Assembly (NCBI GenBank): GCA_023481335.1 | Contig: JAMCWI010000066.1 | Location: forward strand, 1-6,298 | Direction of reading: 5' to 3' | Length of the DNA stretch: 6,298 nucleotides | Source of the DNA: Bacillota bacterium | GTDB taxonomy: Bacteria > Bacillota > Desulfotomaculia > Desulfotomaculales > Desulfotomaculaceae | Shown here: positions 1 through 6,285 of the stretch, one piece after another | Numbering within the stretch: the first letter of the stretch is position 1 | Layout: every line of letters begins with the position of its first letter | The notes under the pieces: model-generated | What the model saw: only the letters and a program-made list of their open reading frames with translations | Told to the model about the DNA's origin: nothing | The model's database searches: none | Position numbers and translations under genes: made by a program

Positions 1-63
1 CATTGGCCTAACATACCCTCCTTTGGCAGGGCATATCTTTAACTATACAAACCCCGGGGGGTG

Positions 64-1272
64 ATGAGGATTTACAGGTGTTATCGAGGAGCCGGGGGTA
101 AATCAAAAGGCACCGTCCCTTTTCTCTTTATTCTGTTGCTCGGCATATTTTGGACAGTATTTTTATCTGGCCTGCGTCTGGAAATTGAAACACCCAGAAG
201 AATGCTGGCCAATTCGGCGGACTGGCTGATCAACAGAGTGTTTCAAGACCCCAGGGAAATGATCCTGGCTACCATGCCTGCTCTGGCCTGGCAGGACACC
301 CCGGAGGAAATGGAAAGTCCCGGCCGTGCATTGGTATCCTGGCTGGCGGGCATTGCCCGGGTTGATATGAGTCCTGCGGGCATCCTGCGGGCGCAAATGC
401 CGCTGCTGGGGCATTTGGACCCGCAGGAGGTATCGGTAACCGTTGATTCGTCAACACAGGAACTGCCAAATGATCTGCATATTGGACAAAATTTAAGCCA
501 GGAGGTGCTGGTGGGGATTTACACCACCCATACCGGGGAGACCTATTCACTGACAGACGGCACCGACCGGTTAACGGGGAAACAGGGCGGCGTGGTAAAG
601 GTGGCCAGGGCAGTGCAAAAAGCATTGGAAGAAAAACATGCCATACGAACGGTCCTCTCGGACAAAGTTCATGATGCCCGTTATGCCACTTCCTATTTGG
701 AATCAAAGAAAACTGCGGCGGCACTGGTGGAAAAGTACCCGCAAATGATTGCCATGGTGGATATCCACCGGGATGCCGGGACCCGGGAGCAAAGTTTGGT
801 GGAAGTGAAGGGGGAAAAAGTGGCCCCCGTTTCAATGATTGTCGGTTCCGATGCCAGAATGCCCTTTCCCAACTGGAAAGAAAATTACCGGTTTGCCTGC
901 CGTCTGGCGGCAGAGATTAACGAGATGTACCCTGGGCTTTGTACCCGAGTTACCGTAAAGGACGGGCGCTTTAACCAGTATCTCCACCCCGGTGCCATTT
1001 TAGTGGAAGTAGGTACAAACAACAATTCTCTGGAGGAGGCATTAACCAGCGGAGAAATGCTGGCGGATGCCCTGGCAAAGTTGGTACAAGAAGAAGTGAA
1101 AATCCGGCAGACCCTGCAAAAGCAAGGGGATTTACCAGAGAGAAAACAAGGGGATATCCAAAACCAGGAATCCGGTGAGGAAAACCTTGACCAAGAGGAA
1201 GTCAATCCCTCTGCCAGCCCCTTAAAGACTCAACCGGAAATTCCTGCCAAGGGATTGGAAGAAAATGTATAG
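64..1272 (+). CDS. spoIIP: Stage II sporulation protein P, peptidoglycan hydrolase
   Basis: SpoIIP is a membrane-anchored amidase/endopeptidase that, with SpoIID and SpoIIM, degrades septal and lateral peptidoglycan so that the mother cell membrane can engulf the forespore. The 402-residue product has a short basic N-terminus, one membrane segment at about residues 17-38, a linker of about 100 residues, then the SpoIIP catalytic domain at about 148-345. Visible active-site-type residues are THTGE (H156, E159), VHD (H203), DIHRD (H235) and LVEVG (E315). A Gln/Glu-rich, probably disordered tail follows from about residue 350. The length is normal (B. subtilis SpoIIP is about 400 residues). The start is uncertain: GTG 61 and ATG 64 are adjacent, and the purine run GGGGGG at 55-61 abuts both; I took ATG 64 because it leaves slightly more spacing. 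An in-frame stop at 40-42 excludes anything longer. The next gene begins 48 bases downstream, so the two are probably co-transcribed. Confidence 0.93.
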   Translation: MRIYRCYRGAGGKSKGTVPFLFILLLGIFWTVFLSGLRLEIETPRRMLANSADWLINRVFQDPREMILATMPALAWQDTPEEMESPGRALVSWLAGIARVDMSPAGILRAQMPLLGHLDPQEVSVTVDSSTQELPNDLHIGQNLSQEVLVGIYTTHTGETYSLTDGTDRLTGKQGGVVKVARAVQKALEEKHAIRTVLSDKVHDARYATSYLESKKTAAALVEKYPQMIAMVDIHRDAGTREQSLVEVKGEKVAPVSMIVGSDARMPFPNWKENYRFACRLAAEINEMYPGLCTRVTVKDGRFNQYLHPGAILVEVGTNNNSLEEALTSGEMLADALAKLVQEEVKIRQTLQKQGDLPERKQGDIQNQESGEENLDQEEVNPSASPLKTQPEIPAKGLEENV

Positions 1273-1320
1273 CGGTGTACAGAAAGGCACATCCTTATAA
1301 ATGGGGAGGTGTCTTCTTTT

Positions 1321-1704
1321 ATGTTGAGAGGAGCATTATTTATCATGACCCTGTGTGCCTTTTTTACGGTTGTGGCTTTGGGAGCACATATTACCCATCA
1401 TCATTACAACCAGATGGTGCTGCCGGACCAGCCGGTTGATTTATTCAACCTGTCGGAGTCCGCCGACGGCGTGATGCAAATCGACCTGCTGGGGGAGACC
1501 CTGGCAGTGGATATGCAGGTTGTAAAAGATAAGGCCGACGGTTATTTGCAGTGGGCTAAAAGCCACTGGCAGGAAGTAACGGCAGACCCCCGGCTCAATC
1601 AAGAGATTGCGCACGTCAAAAAGACCCTGGGGGAGAAATGGGAGGCCTGGTTGAATTCCGAGCAAGTCCGGGCAGTAAACCGGTGGGTAAAAGAGCAGAT
1701 ATAA
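1321..1704 (+). CDS. Small single-pass membrane protein, positional equivalent of B. subtilis YqxA (DUF3679-like)
   Basis: I do not recognise a function. The 127-residue product has a short positive N-terminus (MLRG), one hydrophobic segment at about residues 5-22, a histidine cluster straight after it (H23, H26, H27, H28), and then a polar region predicted to lie outside the cytoplasm. The last 55 residues are rich in Trp, Lys and Glu and look helical. In B. subtilis the slot between spoIIP and lepA holds yqxA, a small protein with the same layout (N-terminal membrane anchor, short soluble part), so this is probably its counterpart; that rests on position and architecture, not on clear sequence identity. 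A GTG at 1309 would add four residues, but it overlaps the ribosome binding site GGGGAGG (1303-1309). ATG 1321 sits at a good distance from that site and is preferred. The gene likely shares the spoIIP transcript, which would suggest a role in sporulation. Confidence 0.75.
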   Translation: MLRGALFIMTLCAFFTVVALGAHITHHHYNQMVLPDQPVDLFNLSESADGVMQIDLLGETLAVDMQVVKDKADGYLQWAKSHWQEVTADPRLNQEIAHVKKTLGEKWEAWLNSEQVRAVNRWVKEQI

Positions 1705-1755
1705 AGTGACTTGGCGAATATTTTCCCAGAATGGCAACAGATCCGGGGGTATAAG

Positions 1756-1784
1756 TTGAAGCCTGGCTTATCCGATGCTATAAT
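1756..1784 (+). promoter_or_regulatory. Sigma-A-type promoter for lepA
   Basis: TTGAAG (1756-1761, 4/6 to TTGACA) and a perfect TATAAT (1779-1784) are separated by 17 bases. The -10 box is preceded by TGC, an extended -10 element. It lies in the 119-base gap before lepA and would give a leader of about 30 bases. This suggests lepA is transcribed vegetatively and independently of the sporulation gene upstream. Confidence 0.7.
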
Positions 1785-1823
1785 GAAAGAGTATGTCGTT
1801 TTTCGAAATTGGAGGGAGCAGGG

Positions 1824-3629
1824 ATGGCAACACCCCAAAATCGTATTCGAAACTTTTGCATTATAGCACACATTGATCATGGTAAATCCACCTTGGCCGA
1901 TAGAATATTGGAATACACCGGTGCCCTTAGCCAAAGGGAAATGACCGAGCAGGTGCTGGATAAAATGGATTTGGAACGGGAAAGAGGCATTACCATTAAG
2001 CTGCAGGCCGTGCGCCTTTTTTACAAAGCAGCGGACGGGCAGGAATACCAGCTCAACCTTATTGATACTCCCGGTCACGTTGATTTTACCTACGAGGTTT
2101 CCCGGAGTTTGGCAGCCTGTGAAGGGGCCCTGCTGGTGGTGGATGCCTCCCAGGGGATCGAAGCCCAAACCCTGGCCAATGTTTATTTAGCGTTGGAAAA
2201 CGACCTGGAAATCATCCCGGTGATTAATAAAATTGACCTGCCCAGTGCCGAGCCGGAGCGGGTGAAGCAGGAAATTGAGGATGTTATCGGGTTGGATACT
2301 GCCGAGTCGGTGCTGGCCTCGGCCAAAACCGGCCTGGGTATTGAAGAAATCCTGGAACAGGTGGTCACTAAGATCCCGCCGCCCCAGGGGGATGCCGAGG
2401 CACCCCTGCAGGCATTGATCTTCGATTCCCACTACGATGCCTACCGGGGTGTCATTGCCTACATCCGAATTGTGCAGGGTACCCTAAAACCCGGCATGCG
2501 CATCCGCATGATGGCCACCCAGAAGGAGTTTGAAGTCACTGAAGTGGGTGTCTTTAACCCCAACATGACCTTCGTGGATAAGCTAAGCACCGGCGAAGTG
2601 GGCTTCGTGGCTGCCAGCATGAAAAACGTGCAGGATGTGCGGGTGGGTGACACCGTGACCTCCGCCCAAAAACCGGCTCCGCAGCCGCTGCCGGGCTACC
2701 GTAAAGTCACACCCATGGTGTTCTGCGGGTTGTACCCGGTGGATACCGTAGATTACGAAGATTTAAGGGATGCCCTGGATAAGCTGCGCTTAAACGATGC
2801 TTCCTTAATTTATGAACCGGAAACCTCCGAGGCCCTGGGCTTTGGCTTTCGCTGCGGCTTTTTGGGACTGCTGCATATGGAAATCATCCAGGAGCGATTG
2901 GAACGGGAATACGGCTTAAGTCTCATTACCACCGCCCCCAGTGTTGTTTATCGCGTAACCACCACCAAGGGCGAAGTGCTGCAGGTGGACAATCCCGCCA
3001 ACTTACCCCCGATCAACAACATTGAACAAATCGAAGAGCCCTTTGTGAAGGCCACCGTCATGGTGCCCAAAGACTATGTGGGCACCGTCATGGACCTGTG
3101 CCAGGGCAAGCGGGGTATTTACAGCAACATGGAGTATATGGGGGTTAACCGGGTGATGCTGACCTATGAGATCCCCCTGTCCGAAATCATTTATGATTTC
3201 TTTGATCAGTTAAAATCAAGAACCAAGGGCTATGCCTCCCTGGATTATGAAATGCAGGGTTATCAGGCATCCGACCTGGTTAAAATGGATATTTTGCTCA
3301 ATGGGGAGCCCCTGGACGCCCTTTCTTGCATCGTTCACCGGGAAAGGGCCTACACCCGTGGCAGGGCACTGGCAGAAAAACTGCGTTCCCTGATTCCCCG
3401 GCATATGTTTGAAATTCCGGTCCAGGCGGCCATCGGCAACAAGATTATTGCCCGGGAAACCGTCAAGGCCATGCGCAAAGACGTACTGGCCAAGTGCTAC
3501 GGCGGTGACATCAGCCGTAAGAGAAAGCTGCTGGAAAAACAAAAGGAAGGCAAACGCCGCATGAAGCAGGTGGGTAACGTGGAAATTCCCCAGGAAGCCT
3601 TCATGGCGGTCTTAAGCATTGAGGAATAA
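1824..3629 (+). CDS. lepA: Elongation factor 4 (LepA), ribosomal GTPase
   Basis: LepA/EF-4 is a cytoplasmic translational GTPase that binds the ribosome, described as a back-translocase and as a factor in translation initiation or ribosome assembly. The 601-residue product is full length for the family. The G domain shows all motifs: G1 AHIDHGKST (15-23), switch I RGITIK (54-59), G3 DTPGH (81-85), G4 NKID (135-138) and G5 SAK (166-168). Domain II and the EF-G-like domains III and V follow. The LepA-specific C-terminal domain is highly conserved at about 485-601, including KCYGGDISRKRKLLEKQKEG near the end. A TTG at 1809 would extend the frame by five residues, but the ribosome binding site GGAGGGA (1811-1817) overlaps it and lies 6 bases before ATG 1824, so ATG 1824 is the start. 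Its own promoter lies just upstream. The lepA-hemW-hrcA order is typical of Firmicutes. Confidence 0.98.
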   Translation: MATPQNRIRNFCIIAHIDHGKSTLADRILEYTGALSQREMTEQVLDKMDLERERGITIKLQAVRLFYKAADGQEYQLNLIDTPGHVDFTYEVSRSLAACEGALLVVDASQGIEAQTLANVYLALENDLEIIPVINKIDLPSAEPERVKQEIEDVIGLDTAESVLASAKTGLGIEEILEQVVTKIPPPQGDAEAPLQALIFDSHYDAYRGVIAYIRIVQGTLKPGMRIRMMATQKEFEVTEVGVFNPNMTFVDKLSTGEVGFVAASMKNVQDVRVGDTVTSAQKPAPQPLPGYRKVTPMVFCGLYPVDTVDYEDLRDALDKLRLNDASLIYEPETSEALGFGFRCGFLGLLHMEIIQERLEREYGLSLITTAPSVVYRVTTTKGEVLQVDNPANLPPINNIEQIEEPFVKATVMVPKDYVGTVMDLCQGKRGIYSNMEYMGVNRVMLTYEIPLSEIIYDFFDQLKSRTKGYASLDYEMQGYQASDLVKMDILLNGEPLDALSCIVHRERAYTRGRALAEKLRSLIPRHMFEIPVQAAIGNKIIARETVKAMRKDVLAKCYGGDISRKRKLLEKQKEGKRRMKQVGNVEIPQEAFMAVLSIEE

Positions 3630-3742
3630 CAGGGTGGAATAGCCGGTCTGCCTGCTTGCTTTTGCTTTTTTAACAAGCTGAATAATGATGGGGTTGGAGA
3701 AATGAGCTGCTATTTGAAAATCAAGAATAAGCCGGTGGGCCC

Positions 3743-4879
3743 ATGCCAATAGGCTTATACATCCACGTGCCCTTTTGCCTGCAAAAGTGCCGGTACTGTG
3801 ATTTTTCCTCCTACCCTTTGGAACAGGGGCAGGTTGAGCACTACCTCCGGGGTCTAAGGCAGGAGATGGCGTATTACAAAGAGATTCTCACCCCGGAACA
3901 GAAACAAACAGCTACAATTTTTGTGGGCGGTGGTACGCCCACTTGCCTTGTGTCCGGGCAATTAACCGGGATTTTGGAGCAGGTGAACCGGTTTTTTACC
4001 ATTATTCCGGGGGCCGAAATCACCACCGAAGCAAATCCGGGAACAGTCACCCCGGACTCCCTGCGGGAGCTGAGGGCCGCCGGCTTTAACCGCCTCAGCC
4101 TGGGTGTGCAGTCCACCCACCGGGAACTGCTCCGGCTCCTGGGGCGCATCCATGACTTTGAACAGGCCAGGCAGGCGGTTCAGGATGCCCGGGCCGCCGG
4201 TTTTGAGAATATCAACCTTGACTTAATTTTTGGATTGCCCACACAGACTGTCGCCCACTGGCGGCAGTCTGTGTCTGACATATTGGATTTAGCACCGGAG
4301 CATCTTTCCTGCTACAGCCTGCAGTTGGAGGAGGGGACTCCCCTGTCCGGAGCCGTTGACCGGGGTCAACTGGCTGCCTGTCCGGAGGAGACGGAACTGG
4401 CAATGTACCACATCGTAATGGAAATGCTCAGTGCCGCAGGCTACCGGCATTATGAAATCTCAAACTTTGCCCTACCTGGCTGCCAGTGCCGACATAACTT
4501 ACTTTACTGGCACAACCGGGAGTACCTCGGCCTGGGCCCTGCGGCCCACTCACACCTTAACGGAGTAAGATGGGGAAATGTGGAGGAGATTCATCAATAC
4601 GTTTCTTTACTCCATAGGGGTCAAAGGCCTGCGGAAGAAATTCAGACGCTTTCCCGGCGGGAACAGATGGAAGAGACTGTCTTCCTGGGCTTGCGATTAA
4701 TCGAAGGGGTAAGCTTGGACGCTTTTCAGCAGCACTTCGGCGCAGCCCTTACGGAAGCATTTAACAAACAGATACGGGATTTAACGGAGAAGGGTTTAGT
4801 AGAACTGGCGGCTGGGCATCTTAAATTAACAGGGAAAGGTCTGCCACTGGCCAATCAGGTGTTTGCAGAATTTGTATAG
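3743..4879 (+). CDS. hemW: Radical SAM heme chaperone HemW (formerly annotated as HemN-like coproporphyrinogen oxidase)
   Basis: HemW is a radical-SAM-fold protein that binds heme and delivers it to target proteins such as respiratory enzymes; older annotations call it oxygen-independent coproporphyrinogen III oxidase. The 378-residue product starts with the 4Fe-4S motif C12-x3-C16-x2-C19-x-F21. Phe in place of a fourth Cys at the last position is the mark of HemW as opposed to true HemN. Further family signatures are the SAM-binding GGGTPT (62-67), TTEANPG, NLDLIFGLPTQT, YEISNFA and RHNLLYW with GLGPAAHS (250-270), then the C-terminal HemW domain. The start is fixed by an in-frame stop at 3728-3730; ATG 3743 is the only start codon after it. 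The ribosome binding site is weak (GGTGGG, 3734-3739), so translation may be modest or coupled. Its coding sequence contains a strong inverted repeat (listed separately). The hrcA promoter begins right at its stop codon. Confidence 0.96.
   Translation: MPIGLYIHVPFCLQKCRYCDFSSYPLEQGQVEHYLRGLRQEMAYYKEILTPEQKQTATIFVGGGTPTCLVSGQLTGILEQVNRFFTIIPGAEITTEANPGTVTPDSLRELRAAGFNRLSLGVQSTHRELLRLLGRIHDFEQARQAVQDARAAGFENINLDLIFGLPTQTVAHWRQSVSDILDLAPEHLSCYSLQLEEGTPLSGAVDRGQLAACPEETELAMYHIVMEMLSAAGYRHYEISNFALPGCQCRHNLLYWHNREYLGLGPAAHSHLNGVRWGNVEEIHQYVSLLHRGQRPAEEIQTLSRREQMEETVFLGLRLIEGVSLDAFQQHFGAALTEAFNKQIRDLTEKGLVELAAGHLKLTGKGLPLANQVFAEFV
4241..4274 (+). repeat. Inverted repeat, 15-bp stem with 4-base loop, inside hemW
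   Basis: Arms 4241-4255 and 4260-4274 pair along their whole length: the outer ten base pairs (ACACAGACTG with CAGTCTGTGT) are perfect, then one T:G wobble, then four more perfect pairs, closing on the loop CACT. No run of T follows on either side, so it is not an intrinsic terminator. It lies in the part of hemW encoding the conserved GLPTQT...W region, so the frame constrains it; the reading frame continues through it undisturbed. Confidence 0.85.
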
Positions 4880-4908
4880 TTGACAAAGTTTTTTCCATTT
4901 GCTAAATT
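4880..4908 (+). promoter_or_regulatory. Sigma-A-type promoter of the hrcA heat-shock operon
   Basis: A perfect TTGACA (4880-4885) starts one base after the hemW stop codon. With a 17-base spacer it is followed by TAAATT (4903-4908, 4/6 to TATAAT). Transcription would start near 4914-4916, directly at the edge of the CIRCE element, which fits repression by HrcA blocking RNA polymerase. Confidence 0.75.
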
Positions 4909-4918
4909 TTAAATTAGA

Positions 4919-4945
4919 TTAGCACTCATCGAGAGAGAGTGCTAA
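4919..4945 (+). promoter_or_regulatory. CIRCE operator (HrcA binding site)
   Basis: TTAGCACTC (4919-4927), nine bases, GAGTGCTAA (4937-4945): a perfect match to the CIRCE consensus. It lies 34 bases before hrcA and just downstream of the promoter, so hrcA is autoregulated and the genes behind it are under the same heat-shock control. When transcribed it would also form a 9-bp hairpin in the leader of the mRNA. Confidence 0.97.
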
Positions 4946-4979
4946 CACCCTTAGGGGTGAGTCAGGGGGGTGAGCCAAC

Positions 4980-6023
4980 GTGAAAATGGATGAACGTAAA
5001 CAGCAGATTCTGTTGGCCATCATCAAAGATTATATTAGCACCGCTGAACCTGTGGGTTCCCGCACCATTTCACGCAAATACAAACTGGGGGTCAGTCCGG
5101 CCACCATCCGCAACGAAATGGCGGACTTGGAAGAGATGGGGTTTATCGAACAGCCGCATACTTCCGCCGGGCGTATTCCTTCCAACCTTGGTTACCGCTA
5201 CTATGTGGACTGTTTGATGCAGCTGGAGCAGCTGACCGAACAGGAGGAGGGAACCATCCGCAGCGGTTATGAAAACAAAGTTCGGGAAGTGGGGGAGGTC
5301 CTCAACCGCACCGGCCGGATGCTGGCGCAGCTTACCCACTACACGGCCCTTGTGCAGACGCCGCAGCTGGGCAAGAGTTCCTATAAACATATCCAACTGG
5401 TGTTAATGGGTGCTGCCCAGGCCATTCTGATTGTGGTCATGGATACCGGCGCGGTGCACCATCAAATGATGGTGGTACCCGAGAATATTACCCAACAGGA
5501 CCTGGATCAGATTTCCGGTGTATTGAATGCCAAACTCCAAGGCCGAACCATGGACAATATTCGGCTTACCTTGATTAAAGAGATTTACTTTGAACTGGCC
5601 AGGCACCGGAATATTTTGGATTTGGCCATAGAATTGATGCAGGATCGCATCCCCTCGGTCAAGGAGGATAAAATCCACCTTGAAGGGGTATTTAATATTT
5701 TGAATCAACCCGAGTTTCACAATGTAGAGAAGGTAAAGGTTCTGCTGTCGTTGTTGGAACAGGAGGGTACTTTACGGGATATACTGGAAAAGCCAAAGGA
5801 TTCCCAGGGCATCACCATAAAAATCGGCAGTGAAAATGCCAGGCAGGAAATACAAAACTGCAGTATGATTACCGCCACCTACCAGGTGGGGGATAAAATA
5901 TTGGGAAGCATCGGTGTATTGGGACCCACCCGGATGGATTATGCCCGGGTGGTTACGGTGATTGACAGCATGTCCCGCAATCTTTCCCGCACCCTGGAAC
6001 GTTTGCTGAAGGGTCAGGGTTAA
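4980..6023 (+). CDS. hrcA: Heat-inducible transcription repressor HrcA
   Basis: HrcA is the repressor of class I heat-shock genes. It binds CIRCE as a dimer, and in known systems its activity depends on GroEL, so unfolded protein relieves repression. The 347-residue product is full length. It has an N-terminal winged helix (about 1-75) with the recognition-helix region SPATIRNEMADLEEMG (39-54) and the wing HTSAGRIPS (60-68), then the GAF-like dimerisation domain, and the typical C-terminal GPTRMDYARV motif. The start is GTG 4980, with GGGGGGTGA (4965-4973) six bases before it; the in-frame ATG at 4986 is spaced less well. It follows its own promoter and CIRCE and is followed 21 bases later by a chaperonin start. 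Its last 68 bases are repeated at 6197-6264. Confidence 0.97.
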   Translation: MKMDERKQQILLAIIKDYISTAEPVGSRTISRKYKLGVSPATIRNEMADLEEMGFIEQPHTSAGRIPSNLGYRYYVDCLMQLEQLTEQEEGTIRSGYENKVREVGEVLNRTGRMLAQLTHYTALVQTPQLGKSSYKHIQLVLMGAAQAILIVVMDTGAVHHQMMVVPENITQQDLDQISGVLNAKLQGRTMDNIRLTLIKEIYFELARHRNILDLAIELMQDRIPSVKEDKIHLEGVFNILNQPEFHNVEKVKVLLSLLEQEGTLRDILEKPKDSQGITIKIGSENARQEIQNCSMITATYQVGDKILGSIGVLGPTRMDYARVVTVIDSMSRNLSRTLERLLKGQG

Positions 6024-6057
6024 TTTTTAAGGAGGAACCATTCTGTGAGTCTCAAAC
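5956..6057 (+). repeat. Direct repeat, copy 1 (hrcA 3' end plus chaperonin start)
   Basis: These 102 bases recur without a single mismatch at 6197-6298, in the same orientation with a period of 241 bases. Copy 1 spans the last 22 codons and stop of hrcA, the gap with its AAGGAGG ribosome binding site (6029-6035), and the first four codons of the chaperonin. The right limit is set by the end of the window, so the true repeat may be longer. Confidence 0.97.
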
Positions 6058-6206
6058 AACAGGCCAGTCAGGGTGCCGAAATCAACGAAAAATTGGCGGC
6101 CCTGATGACCAATTCCAATGCGGTACGGGCCATTGCCTCTGCCGTAGAAGGCACCCTGGGCCCCAAGGGGTTGGACACCATGCTGGTGGATAAATTCGGT
6201 GATTGA
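6045..6206 (+). CDS. Group III (archaeal-like) chaperonin, N-terminal 53 residues, truncated at repeat junction
   Basis: The frame starts at GTG 6045, nine bases after a strong AAGGAGG site, and stops at TGA 6204-6206 after 53 codons. A chaperonin should run to over 500 residues. The peptide contains the chaperonin nucleotide-binding motif TLGPKG (37-42) followed by LDTMLVDKFGD (43-53). That pattern (G-x-D-x-MLVD-x-x-GD) is the one seen in archaeal thermosomes and bacterial group III chaperonins; GroEL instead has GRNVVLDKKFG. Group III chaperonins in hrcA-dnaK operons are known from Carboxydothermus and relatives. The family match ends exactly where the repeated hrcA tail begins (6197), so the stop comes from the join, not from decay of the gene. 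ITNDG, expected next, is absent. The gene is either broken, re-initiated at 6286, or intact and misassembled here. Confidence 0.8.
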   Translation: MSLKQQASQGAEINEKLAALMTNSNAVRAIASAVEGTLGPKGLDTMLVDKFGD

Positions 6207-6264
6207 CAGCATGTCCCGCAATCTTTCCCGCACCCTGGAACGTTTGCTGAAGGGTCAGGGTTAA
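6197..6264 (+). pseudogene. Duplicated 3' tail of hrcA
   Basis: These are the last 68 bases of hrcA including its TAA (6262-6264), with no start or upstream part of the gene. Relative to the chaperonin frame it is entered out of register, which produces the TGA at 6204. It can only be a remnant or an assembly echo; the complete hrcA lies upstream. Confidence 0.8.
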
Positions 6265-6285
6265 TTTTTAAGGAGGAACCATTCT

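Noticed and set aside
23..51. Possible promoter before spoIIP (TTGGCA at 23-28 and TATACAAA at 44-51, the latter resembling a sigma-E -10 box)
   Set aside because: Transcription would start about at the spoIIP start codon and leave out the ribosome binding site, and no sigma-E -35 box lies at the right distance. spoIIP is expected to be sigma-E dependent, but the promoter is probably outside the window or in the upstream gene.
269..835. 188-codon open frame on the minus strand within spoIIP
   Set aside because: It lies wholly opposite a clear SpoIIP coding region, is Pro-rich with no recognisable domain, and reflects codon bias of the real gene.
1122..1155. Short direct repeat CAAGGGGAT in the spoIIP tail (encoding KQGD twice)
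   Set aside because: Two short copies in a low-complexity disordered tail have no evident function.
1599..2168. 189-codon open frame on the minus strand across the lepA promoter and 5' end
   Set aside because: It overlaps the highly conserved LepA G domain and the lepA promoter, and its translation resembles no protein family.
3656..3686. Possible hemW promoter (TTGCTT at 3656-3661, AATAAT at 3681-3686)
   Set aside because: The spacer is 19 bases and the -35 box is poor. hemW may just as well be read through from lepA, since the gap shows no terminator hairpin.
3702..3752. 16-codon open frame overlapping the hemW start by ten bases (ATG 3702, TAG 3750-3752)
   Set aside because: GGAG lies only two bases before the ATG, which is too close, and the peptide has no leader-like codon pattern. 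Translational coupling to the weak hemW site is conceivable but unsupported.
5991..6028. ACCCTG / CAGGGT inverted repeat followed by TAATTTTT at the end of hrcA, terminator-like
   Set aside because: The stem is only 6 bp with an 18-base loop, and the following AAGGAGG and GTG show that the operon continues.
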